From Mangrovivirga halotolerans (GTDB taxonomy: Bacteria > Bacteroidota > Bacteroidia > Cytophagales > Cyclobacteriaceae): a DNA stretch of 64,000 nt. Shown one piece after another: positions 33,416-42,687 of this stretch (the stretch's first letter is position 1; every line of letters begins with the position of its first letter). The notes beneath the pieces were generated by a model, which ran no database searches, had not been told where the DNA came from, and saw nothing but the letters and a program-made list of their open reading frames with translations. Where the stretch lies: positions 49,591 to 113,590 of the forward strand of contig NZ_JAPFQN010000013.1 of NCBI RefSeq assembly GCF_026241165.1. The letters are read 5' to 3'. Position numbers and translations under genes: made by a program.

Positions 33416-35134
33416 ATGAGGAGCATTATATTTTTATTCCTGCTGATTACTAATCTGATAAGCGCACAGGATTTTTTACATACTGAAGGGAAATACATAA
33501 TCGATAAAAACGGGGAAAAGATTATTCTTAGAGGAATTGGTCTTGGAGGCTATATGCTACAGGAAGGTTATATGTTGAAGGTTCCTTTTTCCGGTCAACA
33601 ATATGTTTTCAGAAATCATGTTGAAGAATTGATCGGAGAGGAAGCAACTGAAGAATTTTATAAAAGGTGGTTGTCAAATCATGTGCAAAAACCAGATATT
33701 GATTCACTGAAAAAATGGGGCTTTAATTCTGTCAGGCTACCCATGCATTATAACTTGTACACCTTGCCTATAGAAGATGAGCCTGTAAAAGGTGAAAATA
33801 CGTGGCGTGAAACGGGCTTTGCATTAACAGATTCTTTATTAAAATGGTGTACGGACAATGAAATGTATCTCATCTTAGATATGCATGCAGCCCCGGGAGG
33901 GCAGGGGCATGACCTCAATATATCAGATCGGGATCCCTCAAAACCGTCATTATGGGAAAGCAAGGCTAATCAGGAAAAGCTGATTGCTTTATGGGAGGAG
34001 CTGGCAAAAAGATATAAAGACCAACCCTGGATAGGAGGTTATGACCTGATTAATGAACCCAACTGGCGTTTTAGTGAGGAAGGTCATAAACATGGTATTG
34101 ATGAAAAAAATAATGCTCCGATCAGAAAATTGATGATAGAGATTACTAAAGTGATCAGAGAAGTGGATCAAAATCACATAATTTTTATTGAAGGAAATGG
34201 ATGGGGAAATAACTATACAGGTATCCTTCCTCCCTGGGATAAAAATATGGTCGTAAGTTTTCATAAGTACTGGAATTATAACCGGACAAAAGATATAGAA
34301 GCTTTTTTAGAAATAAGAGATCAGTATAATGTTCCGGTTTGGCTGGGAGAATCCGGAGAGAATTCTAATGTCTGGTTTCGGGATGCGATTAAGCTGATGG
34401 AAGAAAACCAGATTGGCTGGTGCTGGTGGCCACTAAAAAAACTGGGAAGTAACAATCCGTTAGAAATAAAGATGAATGAAGGGTATCTGAATATCATAAA
34501 TTACTGGAAAGATGAAGCAGAAAAACCTTCGAGGGATGAAGCGATCAAAGCTTTCATGCAGTTGGCTGAAAATACTAAGATTAAAAATAATATAGTTCAC
34601 TATGATGTTTTGGATGCTATGTTCAGGCAAGTAAAAACAGATAGTACTCTTTCATTCAGGGATCACCTTACTGGAAAAAATATTATCAAAGCTGTGAATT
34701 ATGATCTTGGTCCAATTAATAAAGCTTATTATGATGTGGATTACGCAAACTATCACGTTTCTACGGGAGGTGAGCGACAACCATGGAACAAAAGCAGGCT
34801 TTATAGAAACGATGGTGTAGATATATTTAAAACACAGGAAGGGGAATTGTATGTAGGAGATTTTGTTGAAGAGGAGTGGCTTCTGTATTCTATTGAAGAA
34901 GAGGAGAAACAGAATTATAACTTGATACTTTCCCTGAGGTCAGTTAGTGAGGGTTCAGTTGTCAATGTTTATCTTAATGATCAGTTAAAAGAGACTTTAG
35001 AAGTTGAACAATCTGATCAATTCCAAATTTATAAATTAGATGAGATTGAATTGAATAAAGGTCTAAACCAATTGAAGATAGCCGTTAATTCAGGTGATAT
35101 AGATTTTAAGGATATGAAGTTTAATGTTCAGTAG
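33416..35134 (+). CDS. Secreted GH5-family glycoside hydrolase
   Basis: 572 residues from the ATG at 33416, which gives the signal peptide MRSIIFLFLLITNLISAQ; an upstream in-frame start would put 21 polar residues before it. The catalytic TIM barrel (about 25-385) has the acid/base E214 in LINEPNW and the nucleophile E312 in WLGESGEN, plus LPMHYNLY and ILDMHAAPGGQGHD. The C-terminal ~150 residues form a beta-rich domain with YDVDYANYHVSTGG and a final NQLKIAVNSGDIDFKDMKF, as in CBM6-type modules on Bacteroidota glycosidases. It should hydrolyse a beta-linked glucan or mannan outside the cytosol; the exact substrate cannot be read. Confidence 0.88.
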   Translation: MRSIIFLFLLITNLISAQDFLHTEGKYIIDKNGEKIILRGIGLGGYMLQEGYMLKVPFSGQQYVFRNHVEELIGEEATEEFYKRWLSNHVQKPDIDSLKKWGFNSVRLPMHYNLYTLPIEDEPVKGENTWRETGFALTDSLLKWCTDNEMYLILDMHAAPGGQGHDLNISDRDPSKPSLWESKANQEKLIALWEELAKRYKDQPWIGGYDLINEPNWRFSEEGHKHGIDEKNNAPIRKLMIEITKVIREVDQNHIIFIEGNGWGNNYTGILPPWDKNMVVSFHKYWNYNRTKDIEAFLEIRDQYNVPVWLGESGENSNVWFRDAIKLMEENQIGWCWWPLKKLGSNNPLEIKMNEGYLNIINYWKDEAEKPSRDEAIKAFMQLAENTKIKNNIVHYDVLDAMFRQVKTDSTLSFRDHLTGKNIIKAVNYDLGPINKAYYDVDYANYHVSTGGERQPWNKSRLYRNDGVDIFKTQEGELYVGDFVEEEWLLYSIEEEEKQNYNLILSLRSVSEGSVVNVYLNDQLKETLEVEQSDQFQIYKLDEIELNKGLNQLKIAVNSGDIDFKDMKFNVQ

Positions 35135-35142
35135 CATTGATT

Positions 35143-35736
35143 TTATTCAACATTCTTAAGTTTTATATCCGGCATTTTTTTACCAAAAGTACTAAGTCCG
35201 TCAAGAGCACTTTTCATTGAGATAGGATTTATTTCAAATCCTTTTTTTGCAAAAAACCTGAGTTCTCCGGCATCCATTCGAGGAGCATCTGGGACAAAAA
35301 CTGAATAAAAATTTTGATCGGTATCGTCAGTAATAAAGGCTATACGATAAAAATTATCTTCTTTGAGTAAAATAGCCTTCCATGGTTCTTCTACTGAATC
35401 GTCCTCGGAAATAAATTTGAATTTAAGAATTTGTAAAAAAGGAAATACCCTGAATAAAAAGTCTTCTATCCCCGATCCCCAGCTTTTAAGTAATCCGACT
35501 TTTATTAAATAACCTGCAAGGTATGATATTATTAAAATGATTATGACCAGAGAAAGTGTTGCTGCAATGGCGGCACCGAACATGGTATCAATACCAGTAA
35601 TGGAAGCAAACCATGCTGCTAGAGGATTTAATAAAGCTACTATTTTGCCAACTATAATGAGCATCACAGTCAAAGGAATAAGAAAAAGTACCCCGCCTAA
35701 GAGTACTTTCCTTGTTGTCTTTTTTATTATATGCAT
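35143..35736 (-). CDS. DUF502 membrane protein
   Basis: 197 residues. Two membrane segments (about 12-32 and 50-80; LVIIILIISYLAGYLIKVGL) and a C-terminal soluble beta domain (about 110-190) with YSVFVPDAPRMDAGELRFF. The arrangement and the NPLAAWFASITGIDTMFGAA loop fit the DUF502 family of unknown function. In canonical DUF502 proteins the loop reads PTTPNPTSG; here it is VPDAPRMDAG, so this is a divergent branch. Convergent with the glycosidase (8-base gap). Confidence 0.7.
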   Translation of the reverse strand: MHIIKKTTRKVLLGGVLFLIPLTVMLIIVGKIVALLNPLAAWFASITGIDTMFGAAIAATLSLVIIILIISYLAGYLIKVGLLKSWGSGIEDFLFRVFPFLQILKFKFISEDDSVEEPWKAILLKEDNFYRIAFITDDTDQNFYSVFVPDAPRMDAGELRFFAKKGFEINPISMKSALDGLSTFGKKMPDIKLKNVE

Positions 35737-35829
35737 TTCGTGTTCTTTTTTTATGGCAGCTAGCTTATTAAGTTAATAAAATCTACCATTTATTTATATG
35801 AACACGTATTTAATTCAATAATAAAGCGG

Positions 35830-37614
35830 TTAAGATTCTGATGATTTTACTTTATTAATTTCTCCATTCAGATCTTTCCCATTTGAATTTTTGTTTGTTT
35901 CAATATAGGATGTCAGATCAAAGGCAAATTTCATTACTTTTTCAGCTTGACCAAGTTCGTTCTGAACTAAGGTATACGCTCCGTAAAGAATTACTTCATT
36001 TCCGAATTTGTCAATTCTTTTAAATTCGCCGCTTTTAGTAATTCCATTACCAAGATCAGACCAGAATTGTTTGTACTCCATTGAAGTTCTTAAGGCCTCA
36101 TCCACAAAAATCTTATGGTGTTGCCCTTCGATTTCGCTTGGGTTGTATTTCATTAGTTTGCAAAAAGCATCATTGGCATTAAGAATAGTCCCATCAGTTG
36201 CAAATTCGATCATACCAATATTACTGTTACTAATGGCGATGAGCTGTTCTTCAGCTAATGTAGATTTTCTTCTCATTTCCTCCTGGGTCGCCTGCAGTTC
36301 TTCCATATTTTGTCTCATTTCTTCTTCCTGGGCACGCATTTCTTCAGTTTGCTGCTGAGACACCTGAAGCAGTTCATTTGTTTTATTTGTTAATTGAGAA
36401 GTGCTGATTGAAGAAGCAATTGTTTCGCTCACACGATCCAAAAATTTGTGATGCTTTGATTCAAATTTTTTCAGCGTAGCTATTTCCAGGATACCCACTA
36501 TTTCCTGGTCAGTTTTTATAGGAATTATAATAATTTCGCGAGGTTCAGATGATCCAAGTCCGGAGGTAATCTTAATATAGTTTTCAGGAATTTCTTTCAG
36601 ATGGATTTTCTCTCTTTCGAGAAAGCATTGACCAACAAGGCCTTCACCAACTTTAATCCTTTTATCAATAAATTTTTTCCTGTCGTAAGCATAACAGCCC
36701 GTCATTTCCAGATCTTCTTCAGTTTCTGAATCAAGAATAAATAAGGCAGCCTGATTGGCATCCATGTAATTGACCATAAATGATACGATCAAATCAGAGA
36801 GTTCTTCAAGATTATTAATTTTTGAACGGACGATATCACTCACTTTAGCTATACCTTCAGTAATAAACTTTTCTTGCCTTTCTCTTTTTGAACTTTCGCT
36901 AATATTATTCCTCATGTTCTGAAGAGCTGTAGCGAGGACATCATCTTCATCATTTTTGAATTCAATATCTATGTTTCCTTTTGCTATTTCATTTGCAAAA
37001 TCTATACTGCGCTGGACACTTTCATCCTTTTTTCGAAGCTCCATGATATTATCAGCACTTTCTTTGGTACTTTGTTCCTGGTTATGTGCATATATAGAAG
37101 CAATAATTATCCCTACAGCATACAAGCCTGCGTGGAATAAAAATGTCTGAAAGTCCATGTAATCCAGCTGAGTAAAATAGATTTGTTTATAAGATTCAAT
37201 ATTTTCGGTACTTCCCAGATACTGAATGTAAGCAAAGGAAGAATGGTGGATTACTACGAATAAAAACTGGGGGATGAAAGCATATTTGTTTTGGTAAGCT
37301 ATCAAAACAATAATAGCTATAAATGCAGTAAAATGCATTTCAAACAAACCGTGCATCTGGTAAATAAATTGAGCCATAAAAATTCCGGCCACGAGGCTAC
37401 CAATATACTGGTTCAGTCTTGAGTCCTTAAAAAATATTTTGGCACTGTAATACATCATCAAGTTGATCAGACCTACGCCAAATCCAACAAGAAAAGTATC
37501 ATAAATAAATGAGAGACCAATTCCAAAAATAAAATAACCAATGAGTAAAGATTCCAGGACCTTATCAGATTGCTTATATATTTTTTCAAAAAATGGTAGA
37601 TATTTAGATTGCAT
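35830..37614 (-). CDS. Membrane sensor with GAF and PAS domains, no output domain
   Basis: 594 residues. N-terminal membrane module of about six segments (about 20-180; ESLLIGYFIFGIGLSFIYDT..), a HAMP-like linker (about 190-245; RSIDFANEIAKGNIDIEFKN), a GAF domain (about 260-395; VGEGLVGQCFLEREKIHLKE), a glutamine/glutamate-rich coiled coil (about 405-450; QNMEELQATQEEMRRKST), then a PAS domain (about 455-570; NIGMIEFATDGTILNANDAF). There is no histidine kinase, GGDEF or methyl-accepting signalling domain. Such orphan sensors are frequent in Cytophagales and are thought to pass signals through the coiled coil to a partner protein. It follows a redoxin-like gene in the same direction (12-base gap). 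Confidence 0.85.
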   Translation of the reverse strand: MQSKYLPFFEKIYKQSDKVLESLLIGYFIFGIGLSFIYDTFLVGFGVGLINLMMYYSAKIFFKDSRLNQYIGSLVAGIFMAQFIYQMHGLFEMHFTAFIAIIVLIAYQNKYAFIPQFLFVVIHHSSFAYIQYLGSTENIESYKQIYFTQLDYMDFQTFLFHAGLYAVGIIIASIYAHNQEQSTKESADNIMELRKKDESVQRSIDFANEIAKGNIDIEFKNDEDDVLATALQNMRNNISESSKRERQEKFITEGIAKVSDIVRSKINNLEELSDLIVSFMVNYMDANQAALFILDSETEEDLEMTGCYAYDRKKFIDKRIKVGEGLVGQCFLEREKIHLKEIPENYIKITSGLGSSEPREIIIIPIKTDQEIVGILEIATLKKFESKHHKFLDRVSETIASSISTSQLTNKTNELLQVSQQQTEEMRAQEEEMRQNMEELQATQEEMRRKSTLAEEQLIAISNSNIGMIEFATDGTILNANDAFCKLMKYNPSEIEGQHHKIFVDEALRTSMEYKQFWSDLGNGITKSGEFKRIDKFGNEVILYGAYTLVQNELGQAEKVMKFAFDLTSYIETNKNSNGKDLNGEINKVKSSES

Positions 37615-37626
37615 ATTTATTTGTTT

Positions 37627-38217
37627 TTATTGGTTAGAAGGTAGCTCACAGCCATAAGTGATATAAGCTAATTCAGGAAATGAGGGTGGGTTTTTATTTT
37701 CCAAAAGCGCTTCCAGGGCAAGTTCTGCAAAGCGCGTATTTTTAGATGTGCAAAAACGAGCCTTATTGTAATTGCCTTTATAAAAAACCTTTCCATTTTC
37801 AATAATTACCGCTTGTGGAGTACTATAAACGCCAAGTTCTTTAGCTATTTTACCTCCTTTATCGATAACTGTCTCAATTCCGAGATCATACTTTTCTCTA
37901 AATTCCTCTAATTTATCAGCTTGCTTTTCTTCTATTACAGCAATGAATTTCACAGAATCAGCATTTTTACCAACAATTCGTTTGAAATCTTTGATGTTAA
38001 ATCTTGAGCAGGGGCATTCACTATTATAAAAATGGAAATAAACTCTTTGGCTTGAATATGCTTTTTCAAGACTTACAGAATCACCTTGGTTAATTTCTTT
38101 TAGATCTGCAGGTTTAGGTGTTGGCATCAGGAATCTATATTCCTGTCGATAAAAAATAATTGCTATGACTGAAAGTAAAAAAGTCAGCCATATAGCGAAA
38201 AATAACTTTTTCTTCAT
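37627..38217 (-). CDS. Thioredoxin-fold protein with CPC motif, membrane anchored
   Basis: 196 residues from the ATG at 38217; a GTG at 38229 would add only four. A signal anchor (LFFAIWLTFLLSVIAIIFY) is followed by a thioredoxin-like domain: strand VYFHFYNSECPCSRFNIKDF, long helix, and the cis-proline loop GVYSTPQAVIIENGKVFYKG. The motif CPC differs from the CxxC of classical thioredoxins, and two more cysteines occur near the C-terminus (RFCTSKN, YGCELP). It should act in the periplasm. Reductase or carrier function is inferred from the fold only. Confidence 0.7.
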   Translation of the reverse strand: MKKKLFFAIWLTFLLSVIAIIFYRQEYRFLMPTPKPADLKEINQGDSVSLEKAYSSQRVYFHFYNSECPCSRFNIKDFKRIVGKNADSVKFIAVIEEKQADKLEEFREKYDLGIETVIDKGGKIAKELGVYSTPQAVIIENGKVFYKGNYNKARFCTSKNTRFAELALEALLENKNPPSFPELAYITYGCELPSNQ

Positions 38218-38835
38218 ATCAATCTTCACTTCGTTTTTTATTAATCATCAAAAGAGTTTAAAAGTAAACCCGGTTAATTTTACCGGGAAGTATTGACATG
38301 TAATGACAAAGATGAAATTTGTATTTATAGTTATATAACTTTGAAAAATGGTTAAAATCAAATTGGCTTTTGAATTGGGTGAAGCTAAATGCTATGAGAA
38401 TTAATTGTTATAATCATTTGTAAAATCTATAGTTTTCAGGTTCAAAATATTATTAAAACATAGATATCATTATATTATTTGTGTCAACAATAAAATCAAT
38501 TTTATTAATAGTAAAAGAACTCGCTTACAGGGTATATGTTTAGGAGGAGTAATGTTTTAACAGTTTTCGAACAATAAATAAATATGGTACTTCCAATCAG
38601 ACCAGATTTAAATAATGAATAATATTAATATACCAAGATTCAAGAATTCTATAATGTTGATTTGACAAAAAGTATATTTGTACAACAAGTAGCTTTTTAT
38701 TCCAAAAGGTGAAAACCTATTTTAAAGTTTTTATTACTAATTATGTTTAAAGAGAATGCCTGTTAATTTTTTAATTAGTTAAAACTCTCTACATACGTTC
38801 AAAATAATTTCCCCCGGGGGGAAGAAATATTTTTT
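38218..38835. other. Long AT-rich intergenic stretch, no gene seen
   Basis: About 600 bases without a usable frame. TATATTTG at about 38671 matches the -7 consensus TAnnTTTG and points rightwards, but the -33 box is poorly placed and the next plus-strand gene is 600 bases away. A short run CCCCCGGGGGG at 38812-38822 is conspicuous. An unannotated small RNA is possible but not supported. Confidence 0.4.
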
Positions 38836-39246
38836 CTAAAACACCAGGTAGTTAACCACGCCTAATATCCAGATTAAAGTCCAGCCAAATGTTCGTATGA
38901 TATTGACCTTTATAAGCTTTGCACTAATGATTTTAACATCTCCTGATTCAGTCATTTTATTATGGAGTGGAACTGCCGAAAAGAATGTGTTTGCCCAAAC
39001 AAGTAAAACGATTGCCAGACAGATAAAATTGATTATTCCCGGATCTTTGATAAAAAAATAAATAATGATTCCCAATTGAGTAATCATTAAAGGGGCTACC
39101 AGTGCAGTAATTCTTGCGACATATCTCTTATGCCAGGTACTCACCTCACTTTGACTCATGTACCGGAAACCTGGATATACTATGATCTGGGTTAGCCAAA
39201 TGAGTATAAATAGTCCGAAATCAATAATCATTCTTACAATTTCCAT
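38836..39246 (-). CDS. Four-segment inner-membrane protein, unknown
   Basis: 136 residues with membrane segments at about 5-22, 47-67, 72-92 and 115-134. WLTQIIVYPGFRYMSQSEVS, WHKRYVARITALVAPLMITQ and AVPLHNKMTESGD recur in a Bacteroidota membrane family often annotated as hypothetical (DUF1772/DUF4149-like topology). No catalytic residues are visible. It reads divergently from the alpha/beta hydrolase with a 33-base gap. Confidence 0.6.
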   Translation of the reverse strand: MEIVRMIIDFGLFILIWLTQIIVYPGFRYMSQSEVSTWHKRYVARITALVAPLMITQLGIIIYFFIKDPGIINFICLAIVLLVWANTFFSAVPLHNKMTESGDVKIISAKLIKVNIIRTFGWTLIWILGVVNYLVF

Positions 39247-39279
39247 GTCTTATAAACTTTATAACAGCCAATATGTTTT

Positions 39280-40092
39280 ATGAATATGTTACACTTTAAA
39301 ACAGAGATAAATCCAAATAGTTTAAAATGGATTGTCTTTATACATGGAGCAGGAGGTAGCCTTGATACTTGGAACTATCAATGGGAGGAAATGAGTTCTC
39401 ATTTTAATTTGTTAGCCATAGATCTCAGAGATCACGGAAAAAGTAAAAACATTTTGCCAGATAAAGAAGTCTATGAATTTCAGTTGATCACCACTGATAT
39501 TCTAAAGGTGATTGATTTTTTAGACATAGAGAAAGCCTATTTTGTTACCTTGTCTTTTGGAAGTGTTTTAATGCAGGATTTGAGCATGAGACGTCCTGAG
39601 TTGGTATGTGGAGCAGTATTGGCAGGAGCTATTTTTAAGGGCAATTTATTAATAAAAACTTTTGTACACCTGGCGAGGTTTTTTAACTTTTTTCTATCTT
39701 ATAGTCAGATGTACAGCTTATTTTCTTATCTGTTAATGCCTAAGAAAGAACATCAAAGATCCCGAAGAATTTATAAAATTCAAGCTACTAAAATTGGTTC
39801 TGAAGAATATATGAAATGGCTGGGGCTATATTCCTCTTTTTTTTATACACTTAGAAAGTTTAGCAGTCAGCAAATACATTTTCCCACACTTATTATTATG
39901 GGGGCAGATGATTTTGTTTTCTTATCAGCGGCAAGAGAATTTAATGAAAAGCAGAGATATACCAGGCTGAAAATAATTGAAGGAGCTGGCCACATTTGTA
40001 ATATTGATAAGCCAATGAAATTTAATGAGATAATGAGAAGGTTTTTATTAAATGATAAACTGGTTAGTCAAAAAACAAATTCCTCATTCTGA
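39280..40092 (+). CDS. Alpha/beta hydrolase
   Basis: 270 residues, cytosolic. VFIHGAGGSLDTWNYQWEEM gives the oxyanion loop (HGxGG), IDLRDHGKS follows, the nucleophile elbow is VTLSFGSVLMQ (Ser in L-S-F-G, with Leu where most members have Gly), the acid is in IIMGADDFVF, and the His is in IEGAGHICNIDKP. So the triad is complete, with an atypical elbow. A cap of four helices (about 125-190) gives substrate specificity. The substrate is unknown. It overlaps nothing and is likely transcribed alone. Confidence 0.85.
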   Translation: MNMLHFKTEINPNSLKWIVFIHGAGGSLDTWNYQWEEMSSHFNLLAIDLRDHGKSKNILPDKEVYEFQLITTDILKVIDFLDIEKAYFVTLSFGSVLMQDLSMRRPELVCGAVLAGAIFKGNLLIKTFVHLARFFNFFLSYSQMYSLFSYLLMPKKEHQRSRRIYKIQATKIGSEEYMKWLGLYSSFFYTLRKFSSQQIHFPTLIIMGADDFVFLSAAREFNEKQRYTRLKIIEGAGHICNIDKPMKFNEIMRRFLLNDKLVSQKTNSSF

Positions 40093-40212
40093 TAATGTTC
40101 AAACTATTAGAATCGGTTTTATTTGAAGACGTGGGTATATACTATTATAGGATTTTTTATTTATAGTTCATTTTAATTATTATCTTAAAATTAAAAGCCA
40201 ACTTATTCTGCC

Positions 40213-42687
40213 GTGAAAGATCAGTTAAGTATTAGTAAAGAAAATTCGGGACTTGATTTACTTCTTCTATTTTTAATTATTTCAATATATTTTAATGGTA
40301 TTTCTCAGGAGAAAGATCAACTTAAAAGTCTGTCAGAAAAGGTAGAAAAAGGGACAGAACAAATCAATTATCTTGAAAATAACATAGAAGAATATTCTGA
40401 TTCTTCAGATAGCCTGGATCATTATTCTGAAAAGCTAATTAATTTTAATGAGCAGCTCGATGAATATGCTGAAAAGGCAAAAGAAATTCAGAAAACTTAT
40501 TCAGACAGATTGAAAGAGTTAGGCCCAGAGCCAAAGGAAGGAGAAACCCCTGAAACAAAGGTGATTTCAGATCTGAGGTCAAATATTGAAGAAAACCTGG
40601 CTAAAGCCGAGGGATTGAAACAATCAATAAATTTAATAAAACCTCGTATTGATGAACTGATAGTCGAAATATCTAAAAAGAAACGTTCACTATTCCTCTA
40701 TGAAATCAGCAATCGACATTATTCTATTTTATCACCTTCGTTATGGGAATCAGCAATTGATGAAATCCCTGCTTTCTGGGCAGAGGTAGAAATATATTTT
40801 ATAAAGTGGAAGAATAAATTAGTAGAAGAGAACAGCTATAAAGCGACTATATTGACTATTAGTGTAGTGTTTATGTTTCTGGTTGTTATTTTTTACCTGA
40901 TTTATAAAAACAGTATATGGCAAGGTATTGATAATTATTTTTATAACGATGGTAATTATACCGCCATCGATAAAAGAAGACGGGCAGCTTTAAAGAGCTT
41001 TTCAGATTTAATACTTTTTAGTTTAGCAAGTTTTATTATTTATCGGGTTGGGAAAGAATTTGGTCTGATCAATGATCATAATAACCTATTTTTCATTAGG
41101 CTGCTTTTTGGAATTACAATTACAGTATTTTTCATTAAATATATTAAATCTGCTTTTTCTCCAAATACAGGTAAATGGAGGATTATTAACTGTAATGATA
41201 GTTATGCAAAAAAGATCGTTAAAGTATTATCCTTAATTTTTGTATTATATATCCTTGAGCGTGTACCCGTTACCGGTATTGAATTAACATTAGAAGGGGG
41301 AATAGATTTAATACAATTGATCTCAGGTGTCTTTAGTTTTATTGTCCTTGTTTTGGTTTTATGGCTTACGAAAAAAAACATTTGGATAAACACCATTGTT
41401 TCTTCAGAAGAAGGTGATAAAAATCCTCAGGAAAAGAAACTGAAGTTAAGATATGAGATAATTAGAAAAGTTTTCAGGCTTATTGGGCTTATTCTAATAG
41501 CCGCAATTTTTCTAGGGTATATCAGGCTTTCCGAATTTTTAGTGATCAGGTTCATTCTGTTATCTTTTTTATTGGTTTTTTATATTTCTCTCAGGGAATT
41601 GCTAATCTGGGGAATCGCAAGCTTGCAAGCTTTTGGTGCTTCTTATAAATCAAAATATGAATCAGAAGAGAGTGATGAAACAGAAAGTTCAGCTGAGTTC
41701 TGGATAAAGGTAATTGTTGATCTTTCATTACCATTTGTATTATTTCCTGTATTACTAATTTTGCTTGGATTTGATAGATTGGATATCAAACGTATTTATT
41801 CATTCTTTGATTCTAATATTAATATTGGGGCAGTATCATTTTCTATATCAAATCTAATTTATGGATTTATAGTATTTTTAATTGTTATAATAGTTACCCG
41901 GTGGATTAGCAGTTTATTCAATAAAAGAATATTGGGCCCGGCTCACTTCGATCCCGGATTGAAGAATTCAATGATGACCCTTTCAAATTATTTTGGAATC
42001 TTATTAGCAATAATTTTATCTTTGGCTACTATAGGTATAGACTTTTCTAAAATAGCAATAATTGCAGGTGCATTGTCTGTTGGTATTGGTTTTGGACTTC
42101 AAAGTATAGTAAGCAACTTTGTTTCCGGGTTGATTTTATTGTTTGAGCGTCCTATTAAAATAGGAGATTGGGTAGTAGTAAACTCCGGAGAAGGATATGT
42201 GAAGCACATTGGGGCCAGAGCCACTCATATACAAACCTTTGATCAGTCAACCATAATTATTCCTAATTCAGAATTGATTTCAAATTCATTAACTAACTGG
42301 TTTTTTAATAATAGAAGAGGAAGAGTAATTGTTCCTGTGGGAGTTGCTTATAGTTCAGATCCGGAAAAAGTAAAAAATATACTTACAGACGTGGCAATGA
42401 ACCATCCTTCTGTTTTAAAAGTTCCTCCGGTAACAATTTATTGGAGTGATTTTGGGGATAGTTCTCTTAATTTTGAAGTCCGAGCTTTTATCAAAAATTA
42501 TGATGAAGTTTTGTCAGTAAAAACGGACTTGAGATTTGCTATTTTTCAAAAGCTCAAGGAAGAAGGTGTTACAATTCCATTTCCACAAAGAGATGTTAAT
42601 TTTTATCCCCAAGAAAAAGCTCAGCATTCTTCAAAAGAAACTGAAATTACTCCCCACAAAAGAACAAAAGGAACAAAAGGAGAGTAA
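40213..42687 (+). CDS. Large MscS-family mechanosensitive channel
   Basis: 824 residues, longer than MscS and closer to MscK/YbdG size. The start is a GTG, the only near start giving the hydrophobic N-terminal segment (LDLLLLFLIISIYFNGIS). A coiled-coil periplasmic domain (about 30-190) follows, then about ten membrane segments. The pore helix and MscS core (about 590-740) are recognised from GALSVGIGFGLQSIVSNFVS, LLFERPIKIGDWVVVNSGEG and GARATHIQTFDQSTIIIPNS, followed by the typical soluble C-terminal domain. It opens under membrane tension to release solutes in osmotic downshock. Its stop abuts the next, convergent gene. Confidence 0.9.
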   Translation: MKDQLSISKENSGLDLLLLFLIISIYFNGISQEKDQLKSLSEKVEKGTEQINYLENNIEEYSDSSDSLDHYSEKLINFNEQLDEYAEKAKEIQKTYSDRLKELGPEPKEGETPETKVISDLRSNIEENLAKAEGLKQSINLIKPRIDELIVEISKKKRSLFLYEISNRHYSILSPSLWESAIDEIPAFWAEVEIYFIKWKNKLVEENSYKATILTISVVFMFLVVIFYLIYKNSIWQGIDNYFYNDGNYTAIDKRRRAALKSFSDLILFSLASFIIYRVGKEFGLINDHNNLFFIRLLFGITITVFFIKYIKSAFSPNTGKWRIINCNDSYAKKIVKVLSLIFVLYILERVPVTGIELTLEGGIDLIQLISGVFSFIVLVLVLWLTKKNIWINTIVSSEEGDKNPQEKKLKLRYEIIRKVFRLIGLILIAAIFLGYIRLSEFLVIRFILLSFLLVFYISLRELLIWGIASLQAFGASYKSKYESEESDETESSAEFWIKVIVDLSLPFVLFPVLLILLGFDRLDIKRIYSFFDSNINIGAVSFSISNLIYGFIVFLIVIIVTRWISSLFNKRILGPAHFDPGLKNSMMTLSNYFGILLAIILSLATIGIDFSKIAIIAGALSVGIGFGLQSIVSNFVSGLILLFERPIKIGDWVVVNSGEGYVKHIGARATHIQTFDQSTIIIPNSELISNSLTNWFFNNRRGRVIVPVGVAYSSDPEKVKNILTDVAMNHPSVLKVPPVTIYWSDFGDSSLNFEVRAFIKNYDEVLSVKTDLRFAIFQKLKEEGVTIPFPQRDVNFYPQEKAQHSSKETEITPHKRTKGTKGE

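Noticed and set aside
38671..38678. TATATTTG as a promoter
   Set aside because: No TTTG box at the right distance and no gene within 600 bases in the right direction.
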